Shown: positions 56,698 through 64,000 of the stretch, piece by piece | Layout: every line of letters begins with the position of its first letter | How positions within the stretch are numbered: the first letter of the stretch is position 1 | From: Epiperipatus broadwayi | Lineage: Eukaryota > Onychophora > Udeonychophora > Euonychophora > Peripatidae | Direction of reading: 5' to 3' | DNA: 64,000 bases | NCBI GenBank assembly: GCA_028023455.1 | Contig: JAQFVV010012497.1 | Coordinates: 1,738,001-1,802,000, forward strand | Made by a program: the position numbers and the translations under genes | Notes under the pieces: generated by a model | Seen by the model: only the letters and a program-made list of their open reading frames with translations | Database searches by the model: none | Told to the model about the DNA's origin: nothing

Positions 56698-59213
56698 GGT
56701 TGTGATCTGATCCTTCGTGTCAGCCACGGGGTGGCGCTATTTCAAGCTTAATTTCTAGAAATATGCTGTTTCCACGGCCGCACCCAAGCCTTTAAGCATT
56801 CTTTCTACAATAAATCCTAGAAAGATTGTTAACTCGGAGTTAAGTCTTTTTTCTACAATAAAATCTAGAAAGAGTGTTAACTTGGCTTAGCGGCTAATGG
56901 TGTGGCTTTTTCCGATGATAAAAGCAGAGGAAAATGCCGTAGTTGTTTGTGTCATGCACTACATCGTAATGCTGTGTTATGTATTTTATGTAACAATATC
57001 GTACGAGGGTGTGTTAAGTTGTTCTTGTCAAAATTATTTAAATTTTCATTGAGGGCTTTTTTTTTAATACAAATTGATGTACTGTTATCTTTTAAGAATT
57101 TTAACAGTGTTGTGATTATTCCTCATAAAGCTGTAAGCCTCCTAAATTCTCTATTAGGGTGGGGTAGCGTAAATTTTTTGACGATCATGCTTTAGTCACA
57201 TTTTAGCGAGAAATTTTCCAAGACCAAGAATATGGCTAATTCGAACATAGAAAACTTGAAAAGATGGGAAGCCAGCGCTGGAACATTTCTACAGCAGAAA
57301 AACATCCTGCTGAAAGAAAAGATATGATTGTGTGGCAAATATATGCAGACTTGAGGTCTAAAAACATCTTTTGACTTTCATTTGTAAGTCTCGTTGCTGA
57401 GAGAAATGTTCACTTCGTAAAGGGCAGCTTGTTTGAGGGATTCTAAAATGGCCTTCGTCAAATGTAAAAATAAAAGTAACTTCAATTTTTATTTAAACAT
57501 ACATCCCTTCTCCCAATAATTGTTGTCGGAAATCAAATGTAAAATAAAAGAAGTAACTAAAATTTTTATTTAAACATACCCCCAAAAAATCCACTCCTCC
57601 AATAATTGTTGTCGGTAATCAAATGTAAAATAAAAGTAATGTAAATTATTCTTTAGTCATATAGAAGAAAAAAAAACCCTCCCACTAATTGTTGCCGGAA
57701 ATAAAATGCAAACCAATAAAAGTAAGACCGTAAATTATTATTTAAACATAACCCAAATTACTATTTGAACATACACCAAAAAAAGACCCGCTCTTGTCAA
57801 TAAACATTAAAGAAACAACTACTATTATTGTTCCATTGTCAAAAATATTATTTGGGAAACAAAAATAATTTATAAACGAAAAAAAGAAAGTCAAATCGGT
57901 TGTCAATCAAATGGTAACCAATAAAAGTAACTTAAATTTTTATGTAAACATACACACACACGCACAAAAAAAACCCTTTCTCCCAATAATTGTTGCCGGC
58001 AATGCAAAAAATAAAAGTAACGTAAATTATTATTTAATCGTACACAAAAACACCCCTTCCACTAATTGTTGTCAGCAATCAAATGTAAAGCAATAAAAGT
58101 AAGGTAAATTATTTTTTAAACATAGCCTAAATTACTATTTGAACATACACCAAAAAAGACCCTCTTGTCAATAAAAATTAAAGAAACAACTATTATTGTC
58201 CCATTGTCAAAAATATTATTTGGGAAACCAAAATAATTGATAAACAAAATAAAGTCAAATCGGTTGGCAATCAAATGTAACCAATAAAAGTAACTTAAAT
58301 TTTTATTTAAACATACACAAAAAAACCCTTTTTCCCAATAATTGTTGTTGGCAATCAAATGTAAAATAAAAGTAACGTAAATTATTATTTAATCATCACC
58401 CAAAAATACCCCTCTCACTAATTATTGTCAGCAATCAAATGTACACCACTAAAAGTAACGTAAACTATTTTTTTAAACATACACTCCTCCCAATAATTGT
58501 TGTCGACAATCATATACACACACACAAAAAAAACACCCCTCCCAATAATTAGTGTCAATCAAATGTAAACCAATAAAATTAAGACCGTAAATTATTATTT
58601 AAACATAACCCAAATTACTATTTGAACCTACACCAAAAAACACCCTCTTGTCAATAAAAATTAAAGAAACAACTATTATTGTCCCATTGTCAAAAATATT
58701 TATTTGTGGAACCAAAACCATAATTTATAAATGAATGAAAGTCAAATTGGTTGTCAATCAAATGTAACCAATAAAAGTAACTTAAATTTTTATTTAAAAA
58801 CACACACACAAAATAAAAAACACTTCTAATAATTGTTTGTCGGCAATCAAATGTAAAATAAAAGTAATGTAAATTATTATTTAAAGATTCATCAAAAAAA
58901 CCCATTCTCTTTTGAATTTTGTCAATCAAATTTTAAAAAACAGAAATACTATTTAAAAAACACAAATTACTATTTGAACATACATCAAAAAAGACCCTCT
59001 TGTCAATAAAAATTTGAAAAAAAAACTATTATTATCCCATTGTCAAAAATATTATTTGGGAAAAATAATTTAGAAACGAAAGAAAGTAAAATTTGTAAAC
59101 AAAAAAAAAGTCAATATTAATAGAGAATCGCTAGCCTGGGAACGTTATATTAATGTGTTTTTGGTTAGAAATAGCACCATCCCGCGGCTGACACGAAGGA
59201 TCAGATCACAAAC
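56698..59213. mobile_element. 2.5-kb DNA transposon with 46-bp TIRs and internal tandem array
   Basis: The ends are inverted: left GGTTGTGATCTGATCCTTCG (56,698) and right, in reverse complement, GTTTGTGATCTGATCCTTCG. Pairing runs for 46 bases with four mismatches and includes CGTGTCAGCC and GGGGTGGCGC-type GC-rich segments. An exact 8-bp duplication flanks the element. That duplication length is used by hAT and P, and by Merlin and Zisupton or close to it; the GG start does not look like standard hAT, so the superfamily is left open. A subterminal 45-base motif (CTACAATAAATCCTAGAAAG) is repeated at about 56,804 and 56,852. No transposase is visible, so the copy is non-autonomous. Confidence 0.9.
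57440..59110. repeat. Tandem array inside the transposon, higher-order units
   Basis: Short modules such as CCAATAATTGTTGTCGGCAA, TCAAATGTAAAATAAAAGTA and ATTATTATTTAAACATACAC are repeated many times. A longer block starting ATTACTATTTGAACATACAC and containing CTCTTGTCAATAAAAATTAA and TGTCAAAAATATTATTTGGG occurs four times, starting near 57,758, 58,131, 58,614 and 58,966 (spacing about 350-480). All modules have the same orientation. Non-coding; the short open frames are by-products. Confidence 0.9.
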
Positions 59214-59221
59214 AAAGATTA
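59214..59221. repeat. 8-bp target-site duplication, copy 2
   Basis: AAAGATTA, matching 56,690-56,697. Confidence 0.8.
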
Positions 59222-59224
59222 TTA

Positions 59225-61140
59225 TCTTGTTTCTTCATACCATTCCTATAATGAAGTATGTATTTTCATAATTATCATAAGTGATGTAATATAGTTAACT
59301 TTCTACTAATATACTTATGGTGGGGAAAAAAATTGATGCAAACTTTATATGCAAATGCCAAATATTTTTTTAAGTATGCATAATAGAATTTAACATACTA
59401 CCAAAAACAATTGATAATATTTATTTGATGTGAATAAGCCAAAAATAATATAAAATATTATGCTACTAATTTTATTTCTTTAATTATTTCTATATCTAAA
59501 GTATGATTCTTGCAGCTGTTCCACAGAAAATCTTCACAAGTGCATTACAGCTTTAACATTATTTCATTACTTGTTTAATTATTGAACAAAGTACTGCGAA
59601 TAAAAGTATTTGTATGTCATTTTTGTTAGACAAAAATAATACATTTTTAGTTTCAATATTATTTTTAAATCTGAAAATACATGTAATTTGCTTGAAATAC
59701 TCATGTCATAAATTGTATGTCACAAGAACTATCGAATTACTGTAAAATGAATGTATTTTAATTTTTATTGTGCAGAATGTATATTTTACCTATACTCACT
59801 ATCAACATTTTTATTATTTGAAGAGAAAAAATAAATTAGCTAAAATGTTCCAAATTATTATCTGTTTATTATGCCATACTTCATTATTGGCATTTTTTTT
59901 TTTTTTAAATCTGATCAATTCTCAGTTTCATTTCAAATTTTCTCATTGCTTGTGCAAAACATATCATTCTATTCATTATGTTATCCAAATGTTTTAATAC
60001 CTTTTTGATGATTTTACTGTTTAATTTTAATGCAGTATGTGTTATATGATTTCATTCAGAAAAAAATAAGGAGTTTAATGATGTCAGTTTGTAATTTTAT
60101 ATTATATCTCAAAAATTATTCATGCTTTGAAAATTTTGTACCTATTAAAATATTCTTCATAACTTCATGTATAAAATAGCTTTTTACATTTTATTTTATA
60201 ATCAAAAATAGGCTAAATATTTATGATTTAAACTTTTGTCATTGTCAGATTTTTCAAAATATTTCATAAAATTGGAAAAAATAATTTAATTTTGAAATTA
60301 CCATTTAATTATAGTTATAATTTGAAACATTTTTGATCATTTAAGTATCTTTTTATCTTTTCACATAATGGAGAAGTTAATATGGAATTCAAATAAAACA
60401 TATGTTGTATAATGATTTTAATTTTTATTTATAAAATAATCAATAATTTACAATTTAGAAATTAATTTAAATAGCCATAATGTTACTGCAACAAAAATAT
60501 GTCTGAATAGATTCCAGAGAAAATAAAAATGAAGGAAAAATATAGGAAGTCACAGCCAGAATTAATGTCATTACAAAAAAGAAAGCCAACATGAAAAAAG
60601 TCTGTCACCTAATGATCAAAGCCATGATTAATCAAGTTGATAAACAAAATTTTGAAACTTAAGGAGGAAAAAAAATATTGAATTTTATCAAATAAATGTT
60701 TATGAAATATCAACAAATTTTGTTGAAATATTATTTGATGAAACAATACACCAATATACTAGTGTCAATAATCTTAAAATTGAATCTAAGCAAGATCAAC
60801 ACATTTTCTCTAAAAAGGCTGATAGTAGACATGGTAAAAATCAGCATCATAATTGTTAAAAATAAGGTCATTTTATTTATACATTTTTTTTTTTTAAAGT
60901 ATATTCTTTATTAAAAAATAAAACCTATATACACTTTTTACAAGTAATAGTTATGATTTAACAATATGCTATACAGAATATCTATTTTAGTTTATATTTA
61001 ACATCTGACACAATCAGGAAAATACCTCTATCACATCATTATATATCAATACTCTTTTACAAATTTTCACATTAGAGAGTCAATCCCATATAGCCACTCC
61101 ATATTTTCTCTATATTTTTCTTAGGTAGATATTTGAGACA
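59225..61140. other. AT-rich DNA; part may be LINE 3' UTR
   Basis: No gene seen. From about 60,900 the sequence may be the 3' non-coding part of the minus-strand LINE, but its boundary is not marked by a tail or duplication that I can see. Confidence 0.4.
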
Positions 61141-61208
61141 TTGGTTAAAATATTTGACCCAACCTTTATCAAACTTCTTTATCCAATTATACTTTTTGTT
61201 ATCAAAAG

Positions 61209-61691
61209 TCATAGGCATCTTATGGACCATATTGTTTTTAATGTATGTATTATTGTCATTGCATTATGCGGATTAAAACTCACAACGTATCTTTTCACAA
61301 TTTTCTTTAAATTTATTATTGGATTATGAAAAACATGATTTCTGATATGCTGAAGAGCCTTACATTCTTCAAACAAATGTAACAAAGTTTCTTCCTTTAC
61401 TCTACCTAACACACAAATCAGTTCTAAGTTCATATGGAGCTTATTATTCAGCAGGGCCTTTGTAGGAAGAACCCCATTTAGAAACCTAAACATAAACCTA
61501 ATGTAAGATTGCGGTGCATATACCAATTGTAAATTCTTCAATATATTTTTTATTAATAAGCCAGATGAAAACCCTTCTAGATATGTCACATTTTCATCTT
61601 TGTTTTTTATCTCCCTATATTTAACCCCTTCTCTAAACTGAACATGTTTGGCATCTCCTGTAAATCCATATATGCTATCCTCAGTCAGCAA
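61209..61691 (-). pseudogene. LINE C-terminal domain
   Basis: A 160-codon frame. SYIRFMFRFLNGVLPTKALL followed by VKEETLLHLFEECKALQHI is the C-terminal reverse-transcriptase-associated zinc-finger-like region (W-R-x-L-x-G-x-L-P-T-x-x-x-L ... E-T-x-x-H-L-F-x-x-C). The upstream Cys pair is reduced to ELICVLGRV. It ends at a stop at 61,209 that is probably natural. Confidence 0.75.
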
Positions 61692-62234
61692 AAAAGGATG
61701 TTCTTTCTTTTCCTATCTCATTGTAGACACTAATATCAATTAGTGGTGGATTAAAACATTTACTTTTAATAATATTTATATATGTCTTAGTTTTGATACA
61801 TAAGATATATTCTTTTAGGTCGATCAAGTTAAGGCCACGTTTGTCAATAGGTAACTGTAACATTGAAATCGAAATTAGATTTGTAGCCTTACTCCAAATA
61901 TATTTCTTTGCTATAAGATAGATTTTACTTGTTGTTGTATTATAATAGTTCAAAATACCCATTGTAATAGCATTAAGTACTCTACCCCTTGTAACTTCAT
62001 AAAGTTTTAATAAAAGTTATTTATCTTTGCGGCTATTTTATCAATAATTAAGTTATTTAGATATCTATTAATTGAAGTCTTTGACTTGTATAGTGGTATT
62101 CCTAGAAATACTGTTAGTGTGGCAAGGAATTTACAGGGCATTTTTTTCCCGGTGGCTAATTGCCAAGCTGCAGATTTTTCCAATTGTATAAAAGAGCCTG
62201 TTTTTTTTTTTAATTCATTAAGTATGCTCATCAC
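61681..62234 (-). pseudogene. LINE thumb and connection region (two frames)
   Basis: The frame 62,234-62,007 carries KSAAWQLATGKKMP and LGIPLYKSKTSINRYLNNL, matching the F-L-G-I segment after the palm. The frame 61,962-61,681 carries MGILNYYNTTTSKIYLIAKK and QLPIDKRGLNLIDLKEYI, matching the L-P-x-x-x-G-G-L-x-L segment. A frameshift lies between them. Confidence 0.75.
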
Positions 62235-62244
62235 AACTTGGATA

Positions 62245-62750
62245 TTATAGGCATTTTGAAAAAAATATTATTAGATCATCAATAAAAGCAACAACACCTA
62301 TTTTTACTCCAAGACGAAGTAAATAAATGCCTGTGACCCTACTTTCTATTTCTTTTACTAGAGGATCTACATATATGGAAAAAAGCAATGCAGCCAATGG
62401 TGAATCTTGGGGAATACCCTTACTTGGTATAAAGAACTCAGATTGCCTTATATAATTTTTAATTGAAATTCTGCTATTACAAATGTAGTATTCAATAGCA
62501 TTTATTAATAGTCTATGTTCAGGTATTAATTCATATAAATTTTTAGTCAAATATGACCAATCACCAAATCAAAAGCTGATTTAAAGTCAATCTTAACAGC
62601 ATAATATTGAGTCAATTCCAGCTCTTTGGCATATTTTACCGCCTCTTGAATTTTCATAACTGCATTGATAGCTTGTCTACCCTTGATTGCATGATGAGCT
62701 TGCGATATCTTAGAGGAGACCAAGAGATGAAGTCTTTTTAATAGTATCAT
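62245..62750 (-). pseudogene. LINE reverse transcriptase palm (two frames)
   Basis: The frame 62,750-62,547 contains HHAIKGRQAINAVMKIQEAV and YYAVKIDFKSAFDLV with the first catalytic Asp. The frame 62,550-62,245 contains GIPQDSPLAALLFSIYVDPL and VVAFIDDLIIFF, the second catalytic motif, with Ile in the place of the usual Ala. The adjoining frames overlap by four bases, indicating one indel. Confidence 0.85.
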
Positions 62751-62872
62751 TGCTAGTATCTTTGAGTCTATGTCTTCAGTTGATGTATGCCTTAGTTCTT
62801 CGATTGTTGGTGTTTATATAGTTTTATTTTTCTTAATACTAAATAAGGCCCTATCATTAATGTATGGCCATT

Positions 62873-63208
62873 TTATCCTTTGACAGCACATTTGATTGAA
62901 AATTTCCACATAGGTTTTATTAGAGAATAATCTATTAGTTTATAAATTTTAGCTGGAATTGTGTCACTAGCCATAGTAATTTGTTTTTTTAATCTTATAA
63001 TTTCTTCTTGTATTTCTTGTTTAGTGATATATTCTTTTGTGGATTCCAACACTTCACTTTTATAATCTTCTATAGACATTTTTTCTTCACCAAATTTTCT
63101 TTTTATATTATTACAGATATATTCATCAACTCTTACCCCCAACACAATTTCACTATCATTTTTCTTAATATAATCTATACCTTTTGAGTATTGTAAATAA
63201 ACTACCAT
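62873..63208 (-). pseudogene. LINE region before the reverse transcriptase palm
   Basis: A 111-codon frame with EYITKQEIQEEIIRLKKQIT and SDTIPAKIYKLIDYSL, the usual K-S-P-G-x-D-G-I-P-x-E-x-Y-K entry in worn form. Between this piece and the endonuclease (63,209-63,475) no long frame is open. Confidence 0.65.
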
Positions 63209-63475
63209 AATTAATCATTGGTCTAGATAGCTTACCTAGGTTTGGTATTAATTGTCTAATCCATATAGTTTGGGTTTCTTGTTGCATATGAGAATATATA
63301 TTATTACAGTATATTCATCTTGTAGTTTATCTGTTAGTGAGTGATTGGGCTTGTATTTTGATAGACGTTTTAATGTTTTTTGAATTTCTGCAACTCTGTT
63401 TTTCATTTGATTTAGTGATAGTTTATGTTCACTTATTTTTCTACATGATAGAGAAATCTCTTTTTTTATTTTATA

Positions 63476-63992
63476 CTATGCAATGCATGGAAGTAGGCTG
63501 GTATTCCGAGTATAATAATTCAGAATAACTAATATGTTTGAGATATGATCAGTGTTAAATTGAAGCTCACATCCAATATTTTTCCTCAAAGAAAAGATAT
63601 ATTGATTTTGATCTTTTACATAAACATTGATTATTAGCTGAACATGCAGATGATCAGAAAATCCAACCAATGAGATAATAATTTTAGAACTCTTAATTTT
63701 GGTCCTAGAGATAAAAAATAGATCAATAAGAGATTTATATCTGCTGTTAAAGAAGAAAAAAGCATTATCAGCAAATTTATCATACAAAGAGTATAACAAA
63801 ATCTCCTGGATCTTTCATTGTGATTAGTAAGTCTTTATAAGTGCTATTTAGATTTTCACCCAGTACAATTATACCTGGCTTTTGTAACAATCTACCCTGT
63901 ACGGCATGAATAACTTTAACAATATCACTTCCTTTGGCCACGGAATATACAGCAATTAAATAATGCATTTCTTTTTTATATACAAAAGACAT
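63476..63992 (-). pseudogene. LINE endonuclease, partial (two frames, cut by window)
   Basis: The frame 63,992-63,780 gives MHYLIAVYSVAKGSDIVKVI and IIVLGENLNSTYKDLL, where the usual G-D-F-N is G-E-N-L-N, so a catalytic Asp is lost. The frame 63,799-63,476 gives SRYKSLIDLFFISRTKI and GFSDHLHVQLI, with the conserved S-D-H motif intact. The N-terminal third is outside the window. Confidence 0.75.
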
Positions 63993-64000
63993 GATTATAT

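Larger units (their letters stand above)
61209..63992 (-). mobile_element. L1/Tx1-like LINE, frameshifted, cut by the window end
   Basis: Minus-strand pieces occur in LINE order from the window edge inward: endonuclease (63,992-63,476), start of reverse transcriptase (63,208-62,873), palm (62,750-62,245), thumb and connection (62,234-61,681), C-terminal Cys/His region (61,691-61,209). Each is open but shifts frame at its borders, so the copy is inactive. The IPSKGIPQDSPLAALLF block and the C-terminal FRFLNGVLPTKALL ... HLFEECKALQ domain recall the L1/Tx1 group. The 5' end lies beyond the window. Confidence 0.85.

Noticed and set aside
56902-57195. 97-codon frame inside the 2.5-kb transposon as its transposase
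   Set aside because: No DDE-type motifs, too short, and AT-driven composition.
57440-59110. Tandem array considered as a CRISPR-like array
   Set aside because: Repeats are variable in length and spacing, there are no unique uniform spacers, and the array lies inside a transposon in animal DNA.

Overview
This is a very AT-rich, gene-poor stretch of animal nuclear DNA. It has spliced genes with consensus GT/AG borders, introns of many kilobases, tRNA-derived SINE remnants, and a broad set of metazoan transposons: RTE-like and L1/Tx1-like LINEs, a Ty3/gypsy LTR element, Penelope-like elements, Tc1 and mariner relics, and hAT-type ends. There are no bacterial operons, Shine-Dalgarno sites, CRISPR arrays or rRNA genes. 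The host genes I can recognise (ZRANB1/Trabid and a probable PEBP first exon) read like invertebrate proteins, possibly arthropod; I cannot name the species.

Host genes: (1) positions 2-115 (+) end an unidentified protein. (2) About 14.6-15.2 kb looks like a divergent promoter: a PEBP-like first exon on the minus strand, and a CRE (TGACGTCA) plus a short open exon with a good donor on the plus strand. (3) 38,494-39,681 (+) is the first coding exon of ZRANB1/Trabid (three NZF zinc fingers plus the ankyrin-type ubiquitin-binding region), ending in a perfect donor. I could not find its OTU protease exons in the remaining 24 kb. A 219-nt stretch at 33.5 kb could be an upstream UTR exon, and 18.3 kb (-) could be a terminal exon of another gene; both are weak.

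Mobile elements: 6.8-8.7 kb holds a Val-tRNA-like SINE, a LINE relic and a 1.3-kb palindromic repeat. 8.7-12.7 kb is an RTE-like LINE with an 11-bp target duplication inside an apparent hAT remnant. 13.6-14.5 kb has a foldback and a tandem duplication. 20.3-22.7 kb has a minus-strand LINE relic joined to a hairpin repeat. 24.4-29.8 kb is a full-length gypsy element with 5-bp target duplication and broken pol. 31.0-32.6 kb is Penelope-like coding sequence between inverted arms. 34.8-35.5 and 37.2-38.0 kb are foldbacks. 36.1-36.8, 42.0-42.7 and 46.0-46.5 kb are Tc1/mariner relics. 44.1-45.3 kb mixes direct repeats, a tRNA-like sequence and a hairpin. 48.4-49.1 kb looks like a processed pseudogene. 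49.5-51.4 kb is a head-to-head Penelope pair with a hAT-type MITE in one arm. 53.9-54.6 kb is another Penelope-like piece with an inverted junction. 56.7-59.2 kb is a 2.5-kb DNA transposon with 46-bp terminal inverted repeats, an 8-bp target duplication and an internal tandem array. 61.2-64.0 kb is a LINE cut by the window end.

The most distinctive signals are the three Penelope-like loci that all have inverted architecture, and the repeat-filled 8-bp-TSD transposon at 56.7-59.2 kb. All homology calls are from reading translations by eye; no database search was run.
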